Shown here piece by piece: positions 33,606-44,600 of a stretch of 64,000 nt of DNA. The position numbers and the translations under genes were made by a program. The stretch is from Macrostomum hystrix. Lineage: Eukaryota; Platyhelminthes; Macrostomidae. How positions within the stretch are numbered: position 1 is the first letter of the stretch; each line of letters begins with the position of its first letter. The notes below the pieces were generated by a model, which had not been told where the DNA came from, searched no databases, and was given only the letters and a program-made list of their open reading frames with translations. Location of the stretch: positions 11,696,001 to 11,760,000 of the forward strand of contig CATNEN010000039.1 of NCBI GenBank assembly GCA_950097015.1, written 5' to 3'.

Positions 33606-34727
33606 TGTCAATGGTTCTGACTGTTCTCTTGTTGATTTTTCTTTTTTATTTTAATCACGTAAGATATTATACTCGTAGTGATAGCTCTTCCGTATGGTCA
33701 GTGTTAGATTCCTTCCCTGTACTACGGTTAGGAAAACTGGGCGTAATAATATTAAGAAGTTTTCCTTACTTCGCTCATTAATGGAATTTTCCGTCAGCAA
33801 CGCTCTCTTGCCCAGGGTAAATCAGTGAAGAATTGAAGGAAACTAAGAATAGTGCTTAAAAAGATTTGGATAGCCTGAAAACCAAAAAGATGTGCATTTT
33901 TTTACAATAGATACCAAGCTTGCGCCAGCGAGGTGGCAATTAGGACTCTCGTACTTGTCACTGTCTGCTCATATACGAGTAATTACATTGCCAAAGCAAG
34001 TTTAGTTTAGCTACCGAAGGTTTGAAAACACACAAACAAATTCGGCTAATTTTAGCTGCATTTTAGCTCGTATTCTGCAGTGCATTAACTTGAAAATACA
34101 CACAGATGACAGGCGTTGATGAGTCTCATAGTCATGACAATGACCTAGGTAGAAATTTCCGAGCAAAATTAACGCTAAATCGAGTCTTGCCATCTCGGAT
34201 ATCATACCTTCCCGTCCAGACTCGTTAAGCAAAGGTAAAATTTAATGAAAAACAAACAAAAAAACATTTTATTGGACTTCATCAGTTCCTGCCCATTGCG
34301 AATTTCCATTTGTTTACCGTTCTTTTGTGTGTATTTTACTTCTTTTTGCTTTTGCGCCGCAAAAGATAATAAACAAACTTCGCAAAAGTTATCCGACTAG
34401 AATATCCGACTCGTAGACACGTCTTCTCGCTTTTTTTAGAATTTGGGCAAGCCTGAACACAATGGTTAACAGCGGCTCGTTTCAGCACTATCATCGCCCT
34501 CATTCGCGAGCAAGACAGACTTAAGCTGCCCTAATAAAAACAATTTTTATTGTGCAAAAAGTAAAAGAAAAAAACGAATTGTCTGCTTCATCGTGGCAGT
34601 GACCCTCAGTGACAATGAAACTAATTCAGTTAGTGTCTGGGCAGTGACACGCAGCAGAAAAAAAATTGTTGTCGGCCCAACAAGAGGAGCCACCCCAACG
34701 ACCGGAAAAACGTGAGCATTTCGATGG
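33606..34727. other. Intergenic upstream of the cationic peptide gene
   Basis: No gene recognised. The region 34590-34660 contains repeated CAGTGA words. It should include the regulatory DNA of the gene at 34839; I see no clear transcription-factor site that I would name. Confidence 0.35.
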
Positions 34728-34735
34728 CATAAATA
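34728..34735 (+). promoter_or_regulatory. Probable TATA box of the cationic peptide gene
   Basis: CATAAATA lies 111 bp before the ATG, so a start site about 25-30 bp further on would give a 5' UTR of about 80 nt, without an intron. Confidence 0.5.
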
Positions 34736-34838
34736 CCGAAGCTTTCGGGCGGTGCTGAGACCTCCAACAACCAGCTCGAGCTCACAGCTTCTCAACCAGT
34801 TTCATCGGAATAAGAATTGGCTTCACACAAGCTCAGAC

Positions 34839-35105
34839 ATGAGGTGGCAACTCACTCTCGGACTTCTGCTCTGCGCAGCTCTGGCAGCTGCCAGACCGAG
34901 CCAGGAGATGTCGGACGAGGACGATGAGTCTCTGCAGGCGCTGGAGGCCCTGGCGGACATGGACGAGCCCGACATGACTGAGCAGAAGGCCATGGAGCTG
35001 GAGAAGAAGTGGCTGCGACTGCGCCGAATCCGCATCAGGTGGAGGCGCGTGTATCGCATCGCCCGCACCGCCTACAGGATCTACCGGCACTTCGGCAAGA
35101 AGTGA
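34839..35105 (+). CDS. Secreted cationic peptide precursor, candidate antimicrobial peptide
   Basis: An 88-aa prepropeptide in one exon. Residues 1-19 are a signal peptide (hydrophobic TLGLLLCAALAAA after a Trp/Gln start; cleavage likely near the Ala-Ala-Arg). Residues about 20-55 are an acidic propiece (MSDEDDESLQALEALADMDE). From about residue 58 the sequence switches to a strongly basic, aromatic tail beginning WLRLRRIRIRWRRVYRIA and ending RHFGKK, with about a dozen Arg and no Cys or acidic residue. The junction ELEKK is a plausible processing site, and the terminal GKK fits trimming to Gly and C-terminal amidation. This acid-neutralised, linear amphipathic design is known from several antimicrobial peptide precursors. 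I do not recognise the family. Its own TATA box and ATTAAA (35297-35302) support a compact, strongly expressed gene. A neuropeptide or a DNA-compacting peptide are the alternatives. Confidence 0.72.
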   Translation: MRWQLTLGLLLCAALAAARPSQEMSDEDDESLQALEALADMDEPDMTEQKAMELEKKWLRLRRIRIRWRRVYRIARTAYRIYRHFGKK

Positions 35106-35296
35106 GCGGTAGTGCTGGACCTGCTGGCACATCGAGGCTCCTGACCGACTCCGCCCACGACCTGCCCAGTGCTCAGAACTACTGCACACTGACTCTATTT
35201 AGTGTACACACCTGACCGTACATTGTACAATCTGCTGCCCGCTAGGAAAGCTTTACGGAACTCAAGTTTTAATTCGCAAGAGTGCACCTTTCTCTA

Positions 35297-35302
35297 ATTA
35301 AA
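35297..35302 (+). terminator. Probable poly(A) signal of the cationic peptide gene
   Basis: ATTAAA about 190 nt after the stop codon, followed by an A-rich run. Confidence 0.45.
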
Positions 35303-35874
35303 AAAATGTGGGATTCAAAATTTTTATAAATATGCCTAGCAAACTCTTCAATCGTGTTTGCATTAACAAATTGTTTTTTCTAAAGACACTTTTTGTTAGT
35401 GTCTCAAGCAATTTAAAAATCAAAAGCTTGCTAAACGGGTTGCTAGGAAAATATTGTCATAGCCGAACATCTTGGCACCGACACCACCGAAAAATGGCAG
35501 TTAATGATGCTGTGGCAGAGTAGCTGGGATTCTCCTGAAAGGCCTTAATTTCGACGACTTCAATGCCGACTCTTCGAGCGAAGCTAGTGCCGCCCGTCGC
35601 AGTGCATCGAGAAGCGACATCGAGACAGGCAAGCTGGACGGATGAGCCTGTACTCGCCGGGCTTGATGAACCGTCAGGCACTGCCAGCCGCCTGTCGGCC
35701 AGGTAATCTATAAGGTCTGTGTGGCTGCCGCTCTGTCTAGACCTCTCATCTCGACGTAACACTGCAGCGCGAAGCACGGGCTTAGCAGGCTCGCGTGCGG
35801 ATTAGCAGGCTGGCTCCCAGCATGGCCCACCAGTCTGGAATGAGACTCGGTGCAGCAGGTGACTTGGCGTGAGC
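35303..35874. other. Intergenic; GC-rich coding-like island 35530-35790 of unknown nature
   Basis: The segment about 35530-35790 is GC-rich and open in several frames on both strands. One plus frame reads GILLKGLNFDDFNADSSSEA before a stop at 35647; the minus strand is open for 106 codons. I cannot assign it to a gene; it may be a lone exon or a transposon remnant. Confidence 0.3.
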
Positions 35875-36232
35875 GCTTAATTATTATTGCGGGAGGGCTG
35901 CGGCCAATGGCGCCTCATTTGGTGGCTCCAGACCCACTGCCAGCGAAGAGGCTGCCCATTTCGCTGACTCCAGAGCACACACGCACACAGATAGCGCACA
36001 CAGGCACACCACTCACACAGGTGTGTACATCTGCCCTGACTTTCTCATCGTCAGGCAGTCTACACTCTCACTGTGCCTTGGAGGCTGGTCCTCAAGGGCA
36101 TAAATTGCACGACAAGCCCCCAAGCCTTCTCTCCGCGGCTGCGCCCAAAATAAATGTGGCTTCGCTGCGGAATCGAGCTTAAGTGACCTTGGTGCAAGAG
36201 GCGAACGCGTTAGACCGTCTTAACGAGAGTGC
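35875..36232 (-). mobile_element. SINE-A copy 2, near full length
   Basis: The minus-strand element starts with a tRNA-like head (CTAACGCGTTCGCCTCTTGC..., B-box-like AGCTCGATTCCGC) at about 36230, contains the shared body blocks and ends with GCAGCCCTCCCGCAATAATA at about 35880. Confidence 0.85.
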
Positions 36233-36589
36233 AGGCCTTCGTCAGTGCCTTGGCCTTGTGCATCTGATGGCGAAAGCGCGGCAGGACCAGAGGAGCTATG
36301 ACTCTGGCAAAATCAAGGAACAGCCAGTCGCCGAAGCGACAACCACTGTCAATTGCAGCTCCGCTACTGTTGCAAGGATCGGTGCCTGGGATTTAGACGC
36401 CTGCTCTGACCTTCTGATCTTACCAGACCAGAAGCACGAACAAAACCAAGCAGTCTAAATCTCCTTACCGACTGCGCGAAGGATTAGAATAGCGGATTGA
36501 TTAATTTTACGCTCACTCTAAAAATACGCAGTTTTCTAGGTACTAAAACTAACAAACTAAGTAACTAAACGCAGCCCTACCGGCCACGA
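36233..36589. other. Intergenic; nothing recognised
   Basis: Unique sequence between a SINE and a LINE relic. A 91-codon plus-strand open frame (36183-36458) overlaps the SINE head and is not supported. Confidence 0.35.
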
Positions 36590-37075
36590 GTGGCCCAGAG
36601 GTCAGGGGGGGAGCGTCAGATCGCGCGCTTGAGGGCCAGCGACCGTACCCGCATCACCGTGTCCGCCTGGTCGGGGCGTCCATCAGCAGCCGGTCGATGT
36701 AGCGAGCCGTGCGACCCTGCCCACGCCTGCGCGGTCCCTGCAGCGTCAGCAGCAGAACGTCCTGCATCGGCTCCGGGTAGTAGGCTTCTGCCCGAATCAC
36801 GTGCCCGGCCAGCCGCAGCCGCCGCTGACTCAGCAAGACAGTAGGCCGCGTCAGGCGCATTCGCTTGTACAGGGCGCGGGTCGACTCGCAGCCGGGAACC
36901 GAACGCGGCGCGTAGCAGAGCCGCGTGCGCCGCGTCGAGCTGCCTCTCGAGCGTTTTGGTCAGCGTCCAGATCTCAGTGTTATACAGCAAGGCGGTCTCC
37001 AGGACCGACGCAAAGAGCTGTGACCTGGCGCTGTCGCCGAGAGCCTCAGAGAGCAACACCATCCGAACAGACTGA
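36590..37075 (-). pseudogene. Non-LTR retrotransposon reverse-transcriptase C-terminal relic
   Basis: On the minus strand from about 37060 one frame reads SQLFASVLETALLYNTEIWT, then LTKTLERQLDAAHAALLRAA, the conserved block after the RT domain (...LLYGxExWTLTxxLxxxLDxxxxxxLR...). About 36870 the homology changes frame and continues as LLSQRRLRLAGHVIRAEAY and RRRGQGRTARYIDRLLMD, the usual RRRxLxxAGHxxR...RGRxxxTYxDxL tail. It is thus 5'-truncated and frameshifted. The GC content is far above the surroundings, which suggests a different origin or a younger insertion. Confidence 0.85.
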
Positions 37076-37332
37076 AAACTGGGAACTAAAACTAAAGACT
37101 GAAATCGAATTGCTATTTATTCCATTGGTAATTGCTTCCAGACACACTCGTTGCGTGAGAGGATTACGGATAAATTGAATGACCGAAGGACAAGCGACTT
37201 GAAATGCGAGCGCCCTAATCTTGCTCTAATATTTTTTCAATGTTCTTGCTTTCATACACGGTGCATGGCTAAAAAATTGTATCGTTCTGATGCTTAAACA
37301 ATAGCCGCAACAAAATATTTTTATTTAAAGTG

Positions 37333-37338
37333 TTTATT
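37333..37338 (-). terminator. Probable poly(A) signal of the 1106-aa gene
   Basis: AATAAA on the minus strand, about 180 nt beyond the stop codon at 37519-37521. Confidence 0.5.
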
Positions 37339-37518
37339 CAACATAGTTTACTTAAAAACAAAAGCATTCCAGGGGTGAGTATTAGGCGCTTACTTGACAA
37401 AAAGCTGATAAAAAAAGGCTTTCAGATCCTTGATATTGTAAGCTGCTTACAATATAAATTTTTAACAAAACTGAGTTGGTTCATAAAAACAAAGGCTTTT
37501 CGGTCATTCAGTCCGTCT

Positions 37519-40500
37519 CTACAGCGTGGATAGCAATCGAGCCATCTTCTCAGTCAGCTGCACGTTTCTCAACTTGAATGGCAAGCCGGTGAAGTCCGCA
37601 GCTTCGAGGCGCTGTTTGCGACAGCCGTCTCGCTCAACACCGTCTGGTGGGCGCTGGCCCGTCGTCTGGCGTTCCACAACAGCGCAGAACGCGCAGAACA
37701 GTCGGCTATCTAGCTGCTGCTGCTGCTGCTGCTGTTCTTGGCTGACACCGGCGTCGACAAGACCGCATAAATCGAGCAGCTGGTCGAGCCGATCTCGAGT
37801 GATGCCGCCAACGAGTAGGTCAGAGAGACATCTGTCAAGGTCCTGTGATGTTTGTGTTTGAATTGGCGTTGGGGTTGAATTCAATGAACTAACAATGCTA
37901 TTAAAGTACCAGCATGCAAAGACCGCAAACCCATGATTTCCAGAAAAAAATGAGAATTTGACTTTTACGTTTGACCGTTTATTTTTTAGCAATTAGAGAC
38001 AACTGGAGTCGCACGGGAGGTTCTTATAGTGATTTACTTGAAGAGGCGTTTTATCATAAAATACTCACTGCCTACTATTTATAATAATATAAAATACAAT
38101 TTTCTGCTTGATTTTTTCGTCTATGGCCTCTTGAAATATTTTTCATCGAACAAATTTCTCAGTCAAGACGAATGCCTGGCAAAAAATCGGCCAGTAAGTA
38201 TTTTTCCACAAACCAAGAGTGTTGCGTTGTTTTAATTATTTTTCAAATAATTAGATGAAGCTGATGAGTATTAGCAATTTGAATTTCACTTGGACATCCA
38301 CGACCATAGTCTGATAATTTATCTCGGCTTTAGTACGAGTACATGACAAAACACAACTAACATGGAATACAAAAAAAATACGATGCACTTAACTGACTGT
38401 AAGTTTATTGATGAGAACTCACCATCCTACTCACAGTAGTAATTGTAGGATAATTGTTGTGATATTGATATTAACATTTTGAGTTGTAGGTACACGGTAC
38501 TGACTATACGGTATGCGTGGATCTTTCCTGCTTATTATTTTACATCACCAAGCGCTTGACCAGGATGCTTAGATCAAGGTGCACAAAGTGCAGCAATAAA
38601 TCAGGCATTAATTACCTTGATGCTGACAGTGTTAGTAGAGGGATTGCGATACCTCTGAAACAGCTTCTGGTAGAGAAACAGCCGCCTAGAGGATATGACA
38701 GCGAACTGCCGGATGTAGGCCTTGGGCTCCATGCCTGCGCAATGGAAATGACACGTAGTAAAGTTAGTAAAAACGCATTTAATTGGTGTCGATGCTAATT
38801 TATTACTTTACTTACGTGAGTTAGAATCAAACTAGCCCAAGGGCAAACAATTTGAAACAATGTACCTGTGTAAGACACTTTTAAAATCCCATAGTGCTTT
38901 AATTTAAATAAGGGAATGTCAAGTTAAGACTCTAGACTAGAGCTCGAGGTCAATCCACCTCTCACCCCAGTCCTTCCCATGGTACCCCCCGGTAAACTTC
39001 CCGGTTTCAGACGGTTTAGTTCGAGGATTGACCTCAGGCTCCACTGTATCTGTGTGCGTGTGTGCTCAGGAGTCAGCGAAATGGGCAGAATTGCCTACTC
39101 TCTGGCTGCGGGTCTAGTGCCACCAAATGATGGGCCACTGCTCGCAGCCCTCCTGCAATTATTATTATTTATTATATACGCTCGTATTAAAAATCAGGTT
39201 GTTTGTGATGGTCCCTCCACCCAGACTGAACAGCTACGCACAGCCTTTTGGAACTTGGGCAACCTGAAAGCCATAGCTTACTCAATATTTAGCAATTAAT
39301 TAATTAGTCTAAGCTATTCTGGCTTCTAGGCACCTGGCCAATGATTGACAGGTTTGACGAGTCTGGACGTGGGCCTGGACACTGCCCTAACCGTCCCCCC
39401 ATTTCCGAGCCTAGTTTAGGATTGTGTCCGCCGCGAACTCATATGGTGTGTTTCGTGCGAAGAGACGCAGCTTGTACGTTTAAGAAGCACGTACCTAGAT
39501 AAGTTAAGGTTTTTAATATGCAGCCCAGAAAACGATCCTTACTCTCGAGATCCTGAAGATCAAACGGCAGCTCGAAGCGCGTTGTCAGAGGTCCTGAGTT
39601 CGCCTTGCTGCCGGATGCTTTCTGAAGTGTCGACGAATCGGTGTTTAACTTTTTAGGCATTGCAAAATTAAAGCAATGCTTCAGAGCTGCTCAGCATTAT
39701 CAGCGGCAATAAATTCTGCGCTCCTTATTTGACTAACGTCGGATCGCCAGCCGTGCCAAATTAACTCAGCTGCGCACTTTATTAGAATTTTCAACGTCTA
39801 CTTTGATAGATGCACTAAGGAGGCCTGAATAAACTATATTAAGAGACTCTCAAGGCACTTATTCAATGCACTTCCGCAAATTTGGGCGGCACCCCGGATG
39901 CCCGCTTGTCATCGGCCAAGTGGCCGCAGCACAGATTGAGTTTAAAACTCCTCGTTGCTTCGTTGGAATATGAATTAGATGGCCTGTGGGCCTATGCTAG
40001 GGAATAACTGAGCGGGAACTGTACAGTATCGATATCGACCTATTCATTATGCTTTACAACTCTTGATGCATTCTTATAAACGCTACATTGAAATTTTGCA
40101 CATTTATGAGCACTGACCTTCAAGGTATTTTCGTCCTGATTTGTGCTGAACCAGTCAATTGAAGTGTCTCTCTAAAACAATGAAATAGAAAAATTCTGCA
40201 CAAATTCTGTACAGATTTTTTTGAGGCAGTTTACATTTGCACTCTGCCCCAAAGCTTTGCCCTGAATAAATGCGGCCTTGGAATCGAGCTCAGGGACCAT
40301 GTTGCAAAAAGCGAAGGCGTATACTTTAGGAAATTTGAATACAAAAAACGGCATACTTACGCGCTTTCTGTTGCCTGGCAACGCATGACCACCTGGGTGA
40401 CCAACACGCAGATGTGAGCTGAGTGGCTGCGCTGACTGTGACGTCATAGCCATTGGTAAAATAGTCTGCGACACATTGTCGGAAAATCGGTCACGCTGAG

Positions 40501-41598
40501 CGCCTTCTTTGTGGGCTACCAGCCGCTCAATTCCCGATATTGGGATTGTTGATAGCGAATCGGAGCTTTTGAAAAGGGCAGGTAAATACGAGGGCAGTGA
40601 TTTAACAATCCCAAATAACTTTTATCTAAACAATTACTTTTTTTCAAAGGCGTTTCTCCAAAACTCACTTTTGTTGTAGCACATTTCTACCGCGTTTCTG
40701 TCTACGAATGAGAATTACTGTCGGCTGCTGCTGCTGCTCCTCTTGATGCAGTATCGACACCATTGTCTGTTGCTCAGGTGTGTTCAGTGTTTCAGAGGCT
40801 TCGAAGTTTGCGGTTCCTATTCTTGTCCGATTCATAGCAGTTCTGTTGTCGTTTGAGTTATTTCCTGACTGCTGCTTGGCATGAGTTCCTCTCTGCTGGT
40901 GTGCAATACAACAAACATTTATACTATTGCAATACTGAGTTTGTTGGTCCACAAGCTACAGATCAAGCATTAAATTAATACAAAATAAAACTGAAACATC
41001 GTTTTGACCCGAGTAAAGATTTCATTTCAGTCCTCATTTTAATACGAGCTTAAAATGTTCGAACTAATGTTTTAGCCTAGAGTGCATCGCCTAGCCTAGC
41101 CTAAAATGACAAAAAATGAGAAAGTAGTTCAGATAGCACAATAGAGCAACTTTCCTGTACTATTATTAGGATTTTTTGATAGAATTAGGCATTGAAAAAT
41201 CTGCTGAAATCTGTGAGAAAATATGACAAGTTAAGCTCTTCGTCTCAACGGTTTTTACTCAAAGCCCCGAACTATGAATGCCACTGGGCTTACAGCACCT
41301 ATGAGCTGCAATCGTTAACGCACATTAATATGTTGCATTGTCGAGCATGCGTACCTTTCCGTTTGTAGTTTTTAGCGTCCCCTCAACCGATGCAGCAGGA
41401 CTCTGTTCCTCGGCAAAGCTTTTTGCGATGAGTGTCGCTTGTTCTGAAAGAATTTTCGGAAATTAATTTGACGAATTGTTGGCTACGCGTTACTAGAAGT
41501 GCACATCCAATTGATTGAAAAAAGCGAAACTATAAGTCATAGCGAGGAACAGCGCATGTTCTAGTGTTAGATATAAACGAGAAAATCCGGTTTGGGCC

Positions 41599-41642
<44 letters not shown>

Positions 41643-44600
41643 TGCAGGAGGGCTGCGGGCAATGGCACATCATTTGATGACAGTTGACCCACAGTCAGCG
41701 AGAGGCAATTCTGCCCATTTCGCTGACTCCTGAGCACACACGCACTGTACGCAGGCACACGCTCACACAGGCAGTGTACACTTCACTGTGCCTTGGAGGT
41801 TGGCCCTCAAGGGCGTAAATTTCACGACAAGCCCCCAAAGCCCTCTCTCTGCGTCTGCGCCCCAAATGAAGGTGACCTCACCGTGGTGCGAGAGGCAAAC
41901 GCGTTAACCCCTCTGCCACCGACCCCCCTTCTGTGGCAGACCAGACGGTTTGGGCCATACGTACAGCCAGCTATTGCGCTTCGCATTCAAGGGCATTCTA
42001 GGCCACAGCCTCCCTCCCTCGTTTTTGACTTTAAGTTTTTGTCACTTTTTCGTTCGTATGGTAAAAAACGACCAAGTGACTCCTGTTCTCAGACGCCATG
42101 CGCAATGGTCATGTAATTTGTTCAGACCACCACCCACCATCTTCGGAATCCATGTCAGCCTCATCTTCTTCCATTACTGGCATCTCGACTACCGACGCTT
42201 GTCTCTGTCCGATCGTCACGTCAAGTTTGTTGCTAAATTCAACGTCAAGCGTTGCAGATGACGTTGCAGCGCCGGTCACCATTGAAGCTGCTGGCGATTG
42301 ACGCATCGATCGCCAGGAGTCTGTGATCGCCAGGCTGCTTCGCCGACGACCAGCTGCGGCCGCGGCAGCGGCGGCTGCCACCACGGAGTCGCGCCTAGTG
42401 TCCGCCGGTTTGCCTTGATAGATCGGCTTTGAAGAAGCCACCTGGATGCGCGGCTGACTGCTGATACTGGCCGCTGATGCGGCTCCGGCCGCCATGCCTT
42501 CCTGTAAATCGTAGAAGATTAACTACGATTAGCGTTGCGATCCATACAATGCACATGACCTTTACTCAAGCCTTTCTCACCTGTTCAGCGAGGATCTTGC
42601 TTTCCGCCGCCTCATCTCCGGATGCGTAAAAAAACTCAGCTGTTGTCAAGCTGTTCCTTTGTAGTGAAGTCGCACCGCTTGACTGAGCCATCGACAGTCT
42701 TCGTCGTTGATATGGCTGCTGTGGCTGCTGCTGCTGCGGTGTCCAGCGCTTCACTGTGGACGATCTGCGTCGATTGCGCCACTTCAGCTGCAGTGACTCG
42801 CCTAGAGGAGCCACCGAACCTCGACGAGTGCTATCGCCGCGGTCTCGTGCTGACAGCTCGCCATCTTTGGCCGCCAACGGAAACGATTGAATGATCAGCT
42901 GTGGTCTTTCCTCTTCAATTTCGGCCTCGTTTTCCACATCAAACTCGTCTTCCATCAAAGCATTATTGGATTGCTCAGCAGTATTTTCCCCGGCTGGCTC
43001 AGAGATAGCAAAGCTCAGCTCACCTTGGAGCATCAGCTCTGAGCTGAAGCTCACCTGTGTGATCTCGCGTCGTGATTCATCAGACAGCTGCGGCTGGTCT
43101 TCTGGCCTGCCAAAGTCGCCGATTTCTCTCTGGCTAGTGAGAACCTGCGCGCCATCTTCGAATTCTCCGAATGTTCTCTCTTCGTCTTTGCCAGAAGTGG
43201 ATTCCTCCGAGTCGCCTCTTTCGGATTTCATTTCCCCTGCTCCACTGCCTTCAATGCTTGGGAAATTTTCTAAATGTCCCGCGGTAATCTTTGCCGCTAA
43301 TCTCTGCCCAAGAGGGTTGTAATCGGCCGGTAGCTGCTGCTCCTCAGTAATCATCTCAGGCTTTCGATGTGCGACAGTCGAGGATGGCATCAAAGGAGCA
43401 GTTCTGGCCTGTGATTTCGGATTCGGCGCAACCTGTGCAGCAGGTGCACTTTCAGGTGCAGTTGGAATCGCCCGAGGTGATCTGGTGGAGATCCCATCGT
43501 CAAGCTTGCTGCTCCTGCTAATTTTCGATGTACCTGTACCTTTTTCGCTGAAATTGACTTGGCAGTCTGTGGGACGTGTTTGGGAGTTACTTATTAACTC
43601 TCCTCGTAAACTCAAATTTCCAGTTAGGGCAGTCTCTTACAGAATGAATTTTAGGAAAACCAATTTTCTTACTTCTGCATAAATCACAAAAACTCGAAGC
43701 GTTTTAATCGGGATTGAAAGATCAATTTGCGAGCAAAGCTAACAAATCGGCTTATTACAATAAGCTAGGAGACGGATTAAGCAACCTTGGCATGGCCCCA
43801 TGAACCGTTGCCCCTGACTCCTTGTGGCGTGTCCGCTTTGGTCGATTCTTAAGGGCTATTTCTAATAAATCCTTGACTAAACTACTTAACTGACCCGACT
43901 TGAAGTAATTTCAATTGAATGAGAAAATTAACTCATTACTCTTGACAGTTAATAGTTTTGATGGGCATTTTTTCTTGCAACATCAGCTCTAAATAATTGC
44001 ATCTTAATATTCTTCAGCCTTCTTGAAAAAATCTTGTGTGGCTATCGAACTGTTCGAGTTTGCTAGACCAATCTTATAAAAATTATGTCTTATAAAAATG
44101 CCATGAACTTTGAACAAATGTTTGAAAAAACGACCTAACAAATGTTTTATTATTGGAAACTATGTGATAACAAAGCAATAGCCACAAGGAGTAGAAGGAC
44201 GGGAAAGTTAAAGTTTAGGAGGCTAGTTTTCGCCCAAAAATATACTCCGGTGAAGGGAAATTACTAATTGAGTTGACCAAATTTTCAGGAATGCAGGATT
44301 ATAAAACTAGTTACGTAAGCTAAGTTAACTCGTACAATAAAAGAAGTGCATTCGTATTTCTTCCAAAAAGCGATAACCTTTCACTAGTAGTGGTGATAAA
44401 AAAAATAATAACTAAATTAACGTGCCCCTATAGGGCCAGAAGTGCAGCCGACAGCACTGCCGCAGCTATTGTACGGCGCATTATAATGCTACGTACGGCT
44501 GTTCAGTCCATCGACATGGGGGGACGCCACACCCACCCTCAATTATTCCGGCTAATGCTGGTACCCATTTAACAGCTGGGTTAACTGAAATAAAGCAGAG

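Noticed and set aside
42622-43322. Plus-strand ORFs rich in Ser opposite the 1106-aa gene
   Set aside because: Antisense shadows of exon 3; the minus frame connects to neighbours through matching splice phases.
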